Below, one piece after another: positions 1-9,785 of a DNA stretch of 64,000 bases (position 1 is the first letter of the stretch; every line of letters begins with the position of its first letter). The notes beneath the pieces were generated by a model. That model did no database searches and was not told the DNA's origin. It saw only the letters and a list, made by a program, of their open reading frames with translations. The position numbers and the translations under genes were made by a program. Origin of the DNA: Trissonchulus latispiculum. Its lineage: Eukaryota > Nematoda > Enoplea > Enoplida > Ironidae. The stretch is from positions 62,001 through 126,000 of the forward strand of contig JASAND010006694.1 in assembly GCA_030248195.1 (NCBI GenBank). Reading direction: 5' to 3'.

Positions 1-43
1 TTTCTCTTTTTGTCTAAAAATGTGGTATATTGAAAAACTATTC

Positions 44-400
44 TTGTTTCCTCAAAATAAAACGAATTAAAGATATGCAGGCTGATTGTATCGCAATAAC
101 AAAAGTTGCGTTGCGAATTTTCTCTGCTCCCCCGTCAAATCCTAGATTCGATAGTGCGGAACCGGAAACAGAACCAACGAAAGTTTTTTCAAGTAGACTA
201 ACCCTGTTAAGATCAGTCAACAATGTGCAGCTGTTGTCATTGGGAGACAGAGAAATGTGGCGTAACTCTGCAAGACTGTCCACATCAGGACCACTGAAAA
301 CAGTAACTGAACTGGGACGCCATTCTGGCTGACCAGCGGTCAAATACAGCTTCAGCTTCTGTACAATCACGCACTCTCTTAACTGCAGTAGTATCCATCC
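44..400 (-). CDS. HERC2: HERC2 exon w41: rest of DOC domain, lower boundary uncertain
   Basis: CVIVQKLKLYLTAGQPEWRP and SSVTVFSGPDVDSLAELRHI, then SLSPNDNS, match vertebrate VLVHRLKMIVDPADSSYMP and SLVVVSGGNSLNNLIELKTI, then NINPSD. The acceptor follows TGTTCCAG, phase 0. A TAG in frame at about 41 means a splice site or sequence change must occur near the window edge. The best donor (GTTTTT at about 43) is weak, so the end is approximate. RLD2 would follow outside the window. Confidence 0.82.
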
Positions 401-765
401 CTGGAACAGAGAACAAAAGCTCCCTGTAGATCAAAACTAATCAACACGAAGACGATACAAATAGTCGAATAAGCTGCATTACAGTAGCATATTGCTGGGT
501 ATTTCTATTAACTGTTTTTCATTTTTTATTTATTTTTTCATTTTTCATTTATTTATTTTTATTACATTTTACAACACAAGGTGTTGTTGATTTACACATT
601 CTTTCGTTTGTCGAATACCGCAATTTCCGTAACTAGAAGTTCCATTCCAGTTTGTCTGAAAGCAGAACCCCTTAAAGTTACTGAACCATAGGGTTCGTTC
701 TTTTTAACTGTAGGCTAAGTTTTACTTTATAAACAAAATACACCTTAAAAATCATATAACCATAC
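401..765. other. HERC2 intron, no further feature
   Basis: AT-rich intron between w40 and w41 with a T/A-rich tract at about 510-565. No repeat or RNA gene recognised. Confidence 0.6.
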
Positions 766-950
766 ATTAGCCTCTGCAGACTCCCAGCAAGTGTAGTCAT
801 TCTGGTCGAACAGTGACTGTATACTCTGGCGTGAAGCCGAGCTGGTAACGTTGCGAACACAATTTCTAATCTCAGACAGCATGAAGCATGGAACAACGCG
901 TTCAGACTTCACAGGATCACCACAGATGCCAGCATACGTCATTTCTGATC
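766..950 (-). CDS. HERC2: HERC2 exon w40: start of DOC/APC10 domain
   Basis: SQPGSEM (across the junction) and SIQSLFDQNDYTCWES match vertebrate NEPGQSA and ASRLIDGSEPCWQS at the start of the DOC (APC10-like) jelly-roll domain. The acceptor follows ATTTTCAG and the donor is GTATGG, phase 0. Confidence 0.88.
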
Positions 951-1101
951 CTGAAAATCATCAGCAACAATAAGGTTTGAGAAACTCAAATAGTTGTGTG
1001 TAAAATTGTACACAATAAAATTAGTACAGACAAAATTATATACTTCCTTTTCCAAATTAATTAATGTAATGTAATAAATTAAAAATTAATAACATTTATA
1101 C

Positions 1102-1238
1102 CCGGTTGACTCAGTTTGTTGAAAGGATGTTTGTGATTTCGCCCATTCCGAAAGCAGCTAGCACAATAGTTGACGTCCCGACAAACAAGGCATGTGTAAA
1201 GTGGGCCAGTAATTGGAGTGATGCAACACTGAACACAC
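1102..1238 (-). CDS. HERC2: HERC2 exon w39: ZZ-type zinc finger
   Basis: The exon encodes a ZZ zinc finger. Visible ligands are C-x2-C at the start (CVQC), C-x2-C in CLVC, C-x2-C in CASC, and H-x-H in NHKHPF. This fits CDGC...CRNC...CETC...H of vertebrate HERC2. ZZ domains bind two zinc ions and often recognise N-terminal peptide ends, for example of SUMO or histone H3. The acceptor follows TTTCCAG and the donor is GTATAA. Confidence 0.94.
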
Positions 1239-1643
1239 CTGGAAAACGAAACGTTCCACTGACATCTGATTATAAAAATCCATGTACTTTATTCGGGGAC
1301 TGTCGCCGGCAAAACATCTTTGTTTTTCTATGAAAACGCAGCTGTCAGCGCAATGACCAAGAGTAGATGATGATAGGAAGAATACGAAACCGTGCACCAC
1401 GAAGAAAGTTTCGGGGTTCTTTGTAAAAAGGGCCAAAAATTGCTATTTTTGGCGTAGTTTGCTTGGAAAAACGTAAAACATTCTCAAAAATGCTTGAATT
1501 CTGGCTGAAATTGATACATTGAGGAGAACCGGAAATGTTCTAAAAATTTGGAAACCTGGCAAAAACTTGGCTATTCAAAAATCAGGGGTGATAGCAAAAG
1601 TTATGTTTAAGAACAACAACACAAAGTGTTTCACTCAACACAC
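1239..1643. other. HERC2 intron, no further feature
   Basis: Intron between w38 and w39. Nothing recognisable beyond the splice sites. Confidence 0.6.
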
Positions 1644-1902
1644 CTGACGCCAACATGAATGGCTGGAGCCAGTTCCAGTTCCTCTGCCAAACCTGTCCAG
1701 CCATGGTGATGCGGAAAATCCACAATGACATGAGTAGGCTGGGCAAACTTGATGACATTACGGACCAGGCCGACACTATCATGGTCCACACCGCCCCATC
1801 GATAGTGAGGCATCTTGACAGAGGAACGAACGCGGACTCGATCCCCAGCATGGAAGTGACGCTGACGGGCGCCGACGCTGCCACATGATGGAGAGGGTTG
1901 CT
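1644..1902 (-). CDS. HERC2: HERC2 exon w38: SH3-like (MIB-type) domain
   Basis: GDRVRVRSSVKMPHYRWGGV and HVIVDFPHHHGWTGLAEELE match vertebrate GDKVRVKASVTTPKYKWGSV and DIIVDFPQQSHWTGLLSEME, an SH3-like module just before the ZZ finger. The acceptor follows GCATAG and the GTGTGT donor leaves 2 nt. The exon ends at GVR, where the first zinc ligand of the next exon follows. Confidence 0.94.
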
Positions 1903-2158
1903 CTATGCAATATAGGAAGATATGAATAAAAAAGAAAGAAGCAAGTCGTGTAACACCGATGGTCCGAAAAATTAATGAAATGAACAGAAACGAAATTGCT
2001 ATTTAAATGACCAGTTTAGCGCAAACAACATGAGTCAGTAGTCAGACTGTTTATGAACAAAATAGGAAACTAACAAAAGACGACGCTTACGGTAACGAAG
2101 GAGCCTTTCACATTAAAAGTCAGAGCGACAGTAACAATATACCAGTTAATCCACAAAC

Positions 2159-2246
2159 CTGTTCCCAACAGTTCAACTCGACTGCAACTGATCCAATGCA
2201 GTTTCGACTTTCCTTGCCATTCCACCAATATCTCATCGTCGTCAAA
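2159..2246 (-). CDS. HERC2: HERC2 exon w37: CPH-like domain, second part
   Basis: VEWQGKSKLHWISCSRVELLG matches vertebrate CDWQQKGGTYWVRYIHVELIG in shortened spacing. The acceptor follows GTTATAG and the donor is GTTTGT. It starts in phase 0 and ends with 1 nt. Confidence 0.88.
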
Positions 2247-2351
2247 CTATAACAATATCAATGACTTCAACCATACTTCGCAGTTGTCACTTTTTTAACC
2301 ATTAAGGTTAACCATTAACCATTAGTTTTTCTAAGCATAGTTAAAACCTAC

Positions 2352-2495
2352 AGTCACAATGCGTCCAAGATCTCCAGGATTCAGAGTCCTAACTGGGCTA
2401 ACACAGCGAACCAGCATTCCTTGCCGAGCACAAGCCTGAACATAGTTGCCATAGTCTCGTTCACAATCGAATTCCTGTCGTCTTCGGTAGGAACC
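2352..2495 (-). CDS. HERC2: HERC2 exon w36: CPH-like domain, first part
   Basis: Forty-eight codons, phase 0 at both ends. SYRRRQEFDCERDYGNYV and QGMLVRCVSPVRTLNPGDLG match vertebrate TYKKRADFLSNDDYAVYV and VGMMVRCCRAYEEVCEGDVG, the start of the CPH (Cul7/PARC/HERC2) domain. The acceptor follows TGTTTAG and the donor is GTAGGT. Confidence 0.9.
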
Positions 2496-2730
2496 CTAAA
2501 CATCAACTATTGTCGTAGGTTGTGGATGAAAATTCTGGACTCAGAAATAAATCAAAATAACAACTGTCATACTGGAGAACAGTCGTTTCGAGGAGCATAA
2601 TTAGACCCACCCTATACTAGACTACCTAATATTTACATTTTCATAATACACAAGTGGTGTTGGCAGGTATTATCAAGATAGCATAAAGATCAGAGCCATT
2701 GCTCCCAAACTGGACTCCAGCAGGCCTAAC

Positions 2731-2951
2731 CTCTTTCCACGATAGCTCCGCGGCATCCATATCCTCTGACGAATTTGATCCCTCCGCTTCTGCACCATAG
2801 TCAGGCGGAGAAAATATATCCATATCTGACGGTGAGGAATCTTGGCTGGTAGAATGCATGTCAGGTAAGATAGATTCGTGTTCCAGGAGCCATGCCACCA
2901 ACAATTCTGGACTGGGCATTGAGCTGGCATCGGTAACAGTTGATGAGCCTG
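2731..2951 (-). CDS. HERC2: HERC2 exon w35: second half of UBA domain, acidic tail
   Basis: GSSTVTDASSMP and ELLVAWLLEHE complete the UBA domain and match vertebrate GASGNASSLPGVEALVGWLLDH. An acidic Ser/Asp/Glu-rich tail follows, like the vertebrate DADTVSDEYSDEEVVED stretch. The acceptor follows GTTTTTAG. I chose the GTTAGG donor over reading on because it gives phase 0 and joins directly to the next exon. Confidence 0.9.
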
Positions 2952-3262
2952 CTAAAAACAGAGACAGAGACAACTAAAACCAACCTAAAATAGGACCCAA
3001 CAATGACTGCATAACTTTGGAATCAACACTTTTACAATCAGAAAATGAATCAAACGCACGGTGTTAGGAAGATCCGTGAAGGATACAAGACATTAACCGA
3101 GTAATGAAAAACGTCTGCCATGCAGTCACAAAAGCAAAGGGGTAGTCCAAAACTAAGCATTGGATCTTTCTTATTTAGGACTAAGGTTTTCCCTTAGGAA
3201 ATGCGGGGCAGGTACGTTTCATTATTTTTCATGAATCAATACTTTTGTAGATTTTAAGTATC

Positions 3263-3452
3263 TGTAGCGTCTCAGACGCGGAAGTGAATGACAGTTTGAC
3301 TTTCATGTGGATAAACTAATTTGCATAAGTAATTTGCATATTGTGTAATTGTGGGCCTATATAAAGCCCGAACTTTTGCTTGTCATTCAGAGTGCTTGTT
3401 CTCCAGTAAAGTTCCTTTTACCAACTTGTCTTTGCCTTTAACAAGCACTACA
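3263..3452 (+). repeat. 5' LTR
   Basis: Starts TGTAGCG and ends CACTACA (TG...CA termini). It carries two ATTTGCAT octamers (3319-3326, 3332-3339), a TATATAAAG box (3358-3366) and an AGTAAA polyadenylation-like hexamer (3405-3410). These divide it plausibly into U3, R and U5. Confidence 0.95.
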
Positions 3453-3454
3453 TC

Positions 3455-3472
3455 TGGCGCACTGGGTGAAGA
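3455..3472 (+). promoter_or_regulatory. Candidate primer-binding site
   Basis: TGGCGCACTGGGTGAAG begins 2 nt after the 5' LTR. A TGG start two bases from the LTR is typical of a site pairing with a tRNA 3' CCA end. The primer tRNA is not identified. Confidence 0.6.
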
Positions 3473-3555
3473 AGAGAAGATCGCCGAAGACTGAAGATTC
3501 CGGAAGCCGAAGAAACCGAAGGTGAAGAAGACGAGGACGGAAGAGAAGAAGACGG

Positions 3556-5772
3556 ATGGATCAGCTGCCTCTGCCAGCCCCTTTCTTGGCCCAGCCAGGG
3601 GAGCCCCCGGTGCCGTGGAAAGAGTGGGCCAGGACGTTCCAAACGTATCTGGTCGCCTCTGGGGCCTCGGTGGAAACCTTCCCGGAATCCCGCCAGGTGG
3701 CCCTCCTGTTGCATTGCCTGGGTGGTGAAGGGCAACGGGTGTATTACTCTTTACACCCGGAGGAAGCCCAGGTGTCCCTGAAGACGGTCCTGGAACGGCT
3801 CCAATCCCACTTTGGGCCCCGGGAAAATGTGGTAGCGGCCAGGGTGAAATTCAGGGAGTGCGGCCAAGGGTCCCTACGGGTGGACGATTGGGTTGCCGAG
3901 CTTCGGCGGCTCATCGTCCCATGTAAGTACCGGGACCTGGAGGAGGAATTGCTGCGGGACCAAATCGTGGAGAAAACGGGAAGTCCTCGGACCAGGGAAA
4001 GGTTGCTCATGGAACCTGAGCTAACTTTGGAGAAGGCCATTTCGGTTGCCCGCCAGGTGGAGCAGGCTGTCTCCGATGCCAGGGCGATTTCCAAGGGAAC
4101 CGGGTCGGGTGCCAAATCTGAGGCGCATTCCAGCGTCAATGCCCTCACGCCGCGGTCGGCGAATCCTGGGAAGTCCTGTGGTCCTGGGAGTTGCTATAAC
4201 TGTGGGAAGTCCGGGCATCAGTCCAAGGATCCCAAGTGTCCAGCCCTGGGTGCGGAATGCCGGTCCTGCGGGAAAAAGGGCCATTTCTCCCGGGTTTGCC
4301 GGAGCAAAAAGGTCCCAACGGGTAACCCTAAACGGGAACGGCCGAAGAGAGGTGGCGGTGCCAGGGAGACTGGAGCTGCTTCAGTCGAGGTCCTACAGGC
4401 GGAAGTTCGCCCTGTGGGCGGTGCGGACCAACTGAGGTTGCGGGTCCAGGTCCAAACGGGTCGGTACAACCGGGACGTCCAAATGGTGGTGGATACAGGG
4501 AGTTCGAGGTCAATACTCCCCACCAGTCTGGTTCGGTCCCTATTCCCTCAGGCGCGGGTGCGTCCGACCCACCTCACAGCCAGAGGGTACGGCCAAAACG
4601 CCCTTCCAGTCAAGGGTGTCCTGGGGGCACGGGTCCAACACAGGGGGATGTCAGCCGAGGTGGATTTCCTGGTGATGGAGGTCCGGGACAAGCCTTTACT
4701 GGGCCTTGATCTGATCAGGAAGTTGGGCCTCCGAATCCAGGTGGTCCAGAAGTCAGAACAGTCAGCCAGGGCGGAAGTCAACTCCACCAGCGTCGATGAC
4801 ATCAGAAGCCGATTCCCACGCCTGTTCAGGGAAGAGCTGGGTCCTCTTAGAGGATTCGAGCACAAGATCAGACTGAAGAGCGACGTCAAGCCAGTGGCGC
4901 ACAAGCTGAGAAGACCGCCAGTGGCTCTCCAGGATCCAGCCATCAAGGAACTCAGAAGAATGGAAGAAGCCGGGATCATCGAACGGATCGAAGCGGCTGA
5001 ATGGGTTCATCCGATGGTGGTCGTCCCAAAGAAGACTGATGAAGTCCGGGTGTGCTGTGATATGCGATCACTCAACCAATCGGTGATCGCTGATCAGTAC
5101 CCATTGCCGACGGTGGACGAAATCCTGACGGATGTTGGTCGGTCGAAGTTCTTCAGCAAGCTGGATCTCCGGAAGGCCTACTTCCAGCTGATGCTCTCAG
5201 AAGAAAGCCGATCACTGACAGCCTTCCTGACTCCAATTGGGCTCTTCCAGTACCGAAGATTGCCAATGGGGTACAAGAGCTCAGCCAGCGTGTTCCAGAA
5301 AGCCATGGAACAAATCCTTGCCGGTTTGCCAGGAGTGGTGCCAATGATCGACGACATCTTGGTCCATGCTCCAACCATGGAAGAACACGAGCGACGACTT
5401 CACGATGTACTGAAGAGGTTGGATGACGCCAATGCAGTCTTGGAGCCCAGGAAGATGATCCTCCACCAGTCGAAGGTTGATTTCGTTGGCCACACCTTGT
5501 CTGCCAGAGGTGTTCAGCCGATGATGGATAATGTGAAGGCGATCCTCCAGATGCCGAAACCATCAACAGTCCGGGAAATGAAGACTTTCCTGGGAGCGAT
5601 GACGTTTTACCTCAGATTCTTCCCTCATTTCTCCAGCAGAGTCGATGTGCTGAGGGAAGCCACGAGGGATCCAGCTCAGGCCAATCTGCGGTGGACTGAG
5701 AAAATGAACGACGCCTACAAGGAATTGCTGCAAAGGAAGAAAGGACAGATAGAAATGGGTGTCCGCAATTAG
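3556..5772 (+). CDS. Gag-protease-reverse transcriptase part of gypsy polyprotein
   Basis: 738 codons read before a stop that comes from an inserted sequence; genuine Pol ends at about 5739. Residues 1-180 are a gag-like capsid region with PWKEWARTF near the start. Two CCHC zinc knuckles lie at about residues 213-248 (CYNCGKSGH, CRSCGKKGHFSRVC). A retropepsin DTG sits at about 313. Reverse transcriptase runs from about 480, with LDLRKAYFQ and the catalytic MIDD at about 597 in place of the common YxDD. Gag and Pol show no frameshift between them. The first ATG in good position after the primer site was taken as the start. Confidence 0.9.
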   Translation: MDQLPLPAPFLAQPGEPPVPWKEWARTFQTYLVASGASVETFPESRQVALLLHCLGGEGQRVYYSLHPEEAQVSLKTVLERLQSHFGPRENVVAARVKFRECGQGSLRVDDWVAELRRLIVPCKYRDLEEELLRDQIVEKTGSPRTRERLLMEPELTLEKAISVARQVEQAVSDARAISKGTGSGAKSEAHSSVNALTPRSANPGKSCGPGSCYNCGKSGHQSKDPKCPALGAECRSCGKKGHFSRVCRSKKVPTGNPKRERPKRGGGARETGAASVEVLQAEVRPVGGADQLRLRVQVQTGRYNRDVQMVVDTGSSRSILPTSLVRSLFPQARVRPTHLTARGYGQNALPVKGVLGARVQHRGMSAEVDFLVMEVRDKPLLGLDLIRKLGLRIQVVQKSEQSARAEVNSTSVDDIRSRFPRLFREELGPLRGFEHKIRLKSDVKPVAHKLRRPPVALQDPAIKELRRMEEAGIIERIEAAEWVHPMVVVPKKTDEVRVCCDMRSLNQSVIADQYPLPTVDEILTDVGRSKFFSKLDLRKAYFQLMLSEESRSLTAFLTPIGLFQYRRLPMGYKSSASVFQKAMEQILAGLPGVVPMIDDILVHAPTMEEHERRLHDVLKRLDDANAVLEPRKMILHQSKVDFVGHTLSARGVQPMMDNVKAILQMPKPSTVREMKTFLGAMTFYLRFFPHFSSRVDVLREATRDPAQANLRWTEKMNDAYKELLQRKKGQIEMGVRN

Positions 5773-6075
5773 AATAGTGATAATTTAGTTTTAACAGTGT
5801 ATCTTTAAGAAAAGAGAGTTTAGACATGTTGCTGAGGAGCATTAGTCTATTGCCTGCATATGGTGTTTTTGGATGCTACTCGAGAAAACTGGGGTTTCTA
5901 GAGGTAACAAAGATGAAAGCATCCATTATGATGTGCTACAGACACAGTCATACAAGTTAGGTGCATTCATTCGCTGACCACTCTGCCAGACTGATACTAG
6001 TATTCGGCGGGCGTCGTCAGTGGCGTACCGACATACTAGTTGCAGCTTTAGGTTTTTATTTGCAAGCCTTGTGCC
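5740..6075. mobile_element. 336-bp insertion inside gypsy pol, SINE-like
   Basis: This segment separates reverse transcriptase from RNase H. It is flanked by GGAAG on both sides (5735-5739 and 6076-6080), consistent with a short target duplication, and the codon phase of pol is the same on each side. On its minus strand it holds TGGCAGAGTGGTCAGC, which resembles a Pol III A box; no B box was found. A related stretch occurs on the plus strand at about 16,505-16,580. Its class is not settled. Confidence 0.75.
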
Positions 6076-7832
6076 GGAAGCCGATCTTGGGCTTCTATCA
6101 GAAGGGGTGTCCAACCGTGGTGACGACGGATGCATCCACTGTTGGAGTGGGTGCAGCTCTCTCCCAGATCCAAGATGGGAAGGAAGTCATCATCGCCTTC
6201 GCTTCCAGATCCTTGACGGATACCGAACGGCGCTACTCGGTCATGGAGTTGGAAGCATATGCCGTAGTCTGGGCCTGTGAACGGTGGAAGCTTCTCCTTT
6301 GGGGAACTCCTTTCACCATTCGGACTGATCAGCAGGCGCTGGTATCACTCTTCAACACTCCGATGGGGAAAGGCCAGAAGCCTCTGAAGATCGGACGATG
6401 GTATCTCCGCCTTGCTGAATTCGATTACAAGGTGGAATACAAGCCGGGAAAAGAAAATGCCCTTGCTGATCTGCTGTCCAGGCTCCCTCTTCCAGCCGAA
6501 GAGGTTGAACAGATTTCAGAATCATGGACCGATGCCTTTGTAGCAGCGGTAGCCTCATCTGCTGCAATTTCCATGGAGACAATCCGACTGGAAACGTCAG
6601 CCGATGAGACGATGACGAATTTGATCGATGCTGTCCAGAACCACTGGAAGCAGAAGACGAAGAATATCCAGCCATTCTTTCCGGTGAGACACCAGCTGTC
6701 AGTTGTGGACGGTGTCCTTTTCAAGGAAGAAGCCTTGGTTCCTCCACAAAGCCTTCGGAGCCGCATCATTGTCTTGGCTCATGAGGGGCATCCAGGGATA
6801 GTCAGAACCAAGCAGCGCATCAGAGGAAATTACTGGTGGCCGAAGATGGCGGATGATGTGGAACAGTGGGTGAAACGATGTCCAGCTTGCCAGCTAGCAG
6901 ATAAGTCAGCCAAGCCGCTGGATTCACCTGCTCAGACGGTGGAGCCTCCAGATGTTCCGTGGACGAAGCTGGCTTTGGATATTGCAAGTCCGTACGCTAC
7001 TGCTCCAGCCCGGAAGCAGTACTTGATTGTCCTGCAAGACTACACGTCGAAGTGGCCGGAAGCAGCGTGCGGAGATTCATTCACCTCAGCCGGAGTCATC
7101 AAATTTCTGAATGCTATGTTCGCCCGCCATGGACTGCCGAAGGAGATGGTCACGGATAATGGACCTCAATTCGTCTCCAAGGAGTTCGAAGATTTTCTGA
7201 AGGCTCGAAACATCAGCCATTTGAAGACAGCGGTCTATAATCCGATGGCGAACGGCATGGTAGAACGATTCAACAGGGTTCTGAAGGAAGGTCTGCAGGC
7301 TGCCTATCTGGATGGAACAGCATGGGAAGATGCCCTCAGGCAGATCCTGGTCACATATCGAAGTACGGATCATTCTGTGACCGGGAAGTCTCCATTTGCC
7401 AGCCTACACGGTGGTCGTGAGATGAGGACGAAACTGACCAGGCCAGATGTCCAGGATAACCGGAACCCGACGCCGGATGTTCACGCCGAGATTTCAGTGG
7501 GTGACTGGGTCCGTCACAAATTGCCACACTCACCGAAGGGCCAGCCGTCATGGTCGAAGCCGAAGCGAGTGGTCCATCAGAAAGGCCGGTCAACATTCCT
7601 CCTCAGCGATGGGAAAACGTGGAATGCCAGGAAACTCACCAAATCCACTCCTCCAATGGAAATGGTCGATGAGGAGCCTGATGTGATGATTCCTGATCAA
7701 CCGGCGACAGATGATGCTGTTGTGGATCAACCAGAACCGGATCCAGATGGCGGTGACGGAAATCAACCCATGGACGGGAGACCCAGAAGGAACCGGAGAA
7801 ATCCAGATTTCTATCAGGCCGGGTTTGCCTGA
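6076..7832 (+). CDS. RNase H-integrase part of gypsy polyprotein
   Basis: The pol frame resumes after the insertion; an open frame from 5961 reads into it through the inserted DNA. RNase H begins with VVTTDAS and contains MELEAYAVVWA and RTDQQAL. Integrase follows, with an HHCC zinc domain (HEGHPG, then CPAC) and a DDE core (LALDIA, TDNGPQF, NPMANGMVERFNR), then a basic C-terminal domain (VGDWVRHKL). It ends in TGA 29 bp before the 3' LTR. No chromodomain or envelope is seen. Confidence 0.92.
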
Positions 7833-7843
7833 TTTCATCCCTC

Positions 7844-7861
7844 AGAAGGAAGAGGAAGTGA
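7844..7861 (+). promoter_or_regulatory. Polypurine tract
   Basis: AGAAGGAAGAGGAAGTGA lies immediately before the 3' LTR, the expected place and composition for plus-strand priming. Confidence 0.85.
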
Positions 7862-8051
7862 TGTAGCGTCTCAGACGCGGAAGTGAATGACAGTTTGACT
7901 TTCATGTGGATAAACTAATTTGCATAAGTAATTTGCATATTGTGTAATTGTGGGCCTATATAAAGCCCGAACTTTTGCTTGTCATTCAGAGTGCTTGTTC
8001 TCCAGTAAAGTTCCTTTTACCAACTTGTCTTTGCCTTTAACAAGCACTACA
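7862..8051 (+). repeat. 3' LTR
   Basis: 190 bp, read as identical to the 5' LTR, followed by the GTATC target duplicate. Confidence 0.95.
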
Positions 8052-8124
8052 GTATCCCTATCTCTCAACCGAATAAAAAGCTTAAGTAAATAAACCAAAT
8101 AAATGTATATCTTTCTTTACATAC

Positions 8125-8608
8125 TCAGATTCTTTACAGCATATTCCACATTGCGCTGAGAGAATCCCATATCCATGAGACGAGATATGGTGGGATGAGG
8201 AGCACTTTTTGAGGAGCGTCGAGAACGTCGACGCTGCGAAATCTGCAGTTCTGAACCAGTACCACCAGCTGTGCCGACAGGTGCGCGTCGTTTATGCTTT
8301 TTTGGGCGACGAAAACGTTTAGAGACAAGGGCGGAAGCCCCCTGCGGTTCATCCACTGAATAGTGACTGCGTCTACGCTCTGGTGAGGTGCCCATGGTAA
8401 GATCACGGAAATCAGTGATGGATGGAAGAGTATCTGGGGTATCCTCTGCCTTCAGATCACAGAATACAGCACTCCCTTCACTGTTAGTACTGGTACTGGT
8501 CCAACTGCTGGTGCTGTCAGACGGACGTATGACGGTTCTACTGGAGGAGTCACTGAATTCTTGGGATCCGCAGGACAGCAGACTCTGTAGTAGGCTCTCG
8601 CAAGTGAT
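8125..8608 (-). CDS. HERC2: HERC2 exon w34: basic linker and first half of UBA domain
   Basis: A Ser-rich linker is followed by a basic tract (RFRRPKKHKRRAP; RRRSRRSSK), a possible nuclear localisation signal by inference. The exon then ends in TISRLMDMGFSQRNVEYAVK, the first part of a ubiquitin-associated domain with the MGF motif, close to vertebrate IVVQLMEMGFSRRNIEFALK. The acceptor follows ATTTTTAG. The GTATGT donor cuts the domain after 1 nt of a Thr codon. The following intron holds the gypsy element. Confidence 0.93.
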
Positions 8609-8942
8609 CTAAAAATGTAAACGTTCTGACTAAATAAATTGTTGTTACGTAAGTTTCATAAGGTAGACATTAAAAGAACTTTTTAACAACATGAACAAAA
8701 ATTATTGTCATGAAGCCTTGATTTCCATTCACATCTACTGAATATCATGATTCTACTGGACTGGATACTGGATACTGGACCTCGATTCCTATTTTGTGAA
8801 GACGCAGGAGACCTCGTTCAATCGACCTATGTTTCTAATTTTGGTTTGCTGGCATGTAAGTTTCCGTTAGCAATGTAGCTATGCAATCTAAGTTATATTC
8901 AAAAGGCAAAAATAAAACTATAAATCAATCCCATATGATTAC

Positions 8943-9181
8943 CTGTAAATCCAAGCTAGACCAACTGCCTTTAGTTTTCAAAGGTTTTGCGGACAGGGTC
9001 AGCAGTGACCTGATTGTAGACACAAAACGATCTTTCTTTGACTGGAGAAACCGTTCTGATGACAAATTCACCATCAAACTTTGAGCAACGGTAGACTGTA
9101 GGAGAGCAGTCACTGTATTGATACTCAGCCACTGTAGAAGCCACCAATATCCATGTTTAGTCCCGTCCATGACATTCAAGA
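8943..9181 (-). CDS. HERC2: HERC2 exon w33
   Basis: A helical segment before the UBA domain (for example KKDRFVSTIRSLLTLSAKPL). It fits, with low identity, the vertebrate CQQLKLYILKAGRALLSHQ to LLQQLLASA region. The acceptor follows GTTTTAG and the donor is CAG/GTAATC; both phases fit the neighbours. Confidence 0.75.
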
Positions 9182-9404
9182 CTAAAACGCAGTTATCCAG
9201 TTATATCACCCCTATATTAATTTTTGGTTTAGTTTCGATTTTTTAAGTTTGCCATGACAGCACCAACCCCTGCCTCACACAGGACAATCAGAGAACAATA
9301 AGCGGTCAATGCTAATCAAATCGTCAAATTATAAGCTCTATTAATTTCCAATGTCAAAGAAGCACTGAAACACCTAATAATTTGTGATAAAACAAGTTTC
9401 TTAC

Positions 9405-9525
9405 CATAACTACTAGTAAAATCAGTACAGCCGATAGTAGTCAATGTTTCAATGAGTTGCCAAATACTGTCAGCCCAGTCACTATCAAGTGGAATTTTCT
9501 CAAAGAGTGACACAGACTGTGTTAC
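9405..9525 (-). CDS. HERC2: HERC2 exon w32
   Basis: VSLFEKIPLDSDWADSIWQL sits where vertebrates have FTEPMLSVWAQLVNLAG. The acceptor follows TTACTAG and the donor is GTAAGA. It starts in phase 0 and ends with 1 nt. Confidence 0.8.
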
Positions 9526-9785
9526 CTAGTAAACGGGGAAAATAATAAATTGAGAAAAGATAAGACTATAACATTAAAACGAACAGACTTCTATAATTAG
9601 CTGTAGCCGAGCACTATCAAATTAACATTCCAAACTAGTGTTGGCAAATACAAGTAAATAAATAAAGCAGATTTCAGACAATACTCAAGAGTCTCCTCAA
9701 TTACGTACATTTCTGTATCTTCGACAAAGTGGAAAATTAGTATTCAAAACATCAGCCCACTTTACAAGCATCATGTCGACATTAC

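Larger units (their letters stand above)
3263..8051 (+). mobile_element. Ty3/gypsy LTR retrotransposon with identical LTRs
   Basis: A 4.8-kb element bounded by two 190-bp LTRs that I read as identical base for base. It is flanked by the 5-bp target duplication GTATC (3258-3262 and 8052-8056). Gag and pol share one reading frame: gag with zinc knuckles, protease, reverse transcriptase, RNase H and integrase, in Ty3/gypsy order. No envelope gene is seen. It lies antisense inside the HERC2 intron that splits the UBA domain. A 336-bp insertion interrupts pol, so this copy cannot make full Pol by itself. LTR identity implies very recent insertion. Confidence 0.97.

Noticed and set aside
3744..4284. 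Long minus-strand frames across gag
   Set aside because: Shadows of the GC-rich gag-pol coding strand.
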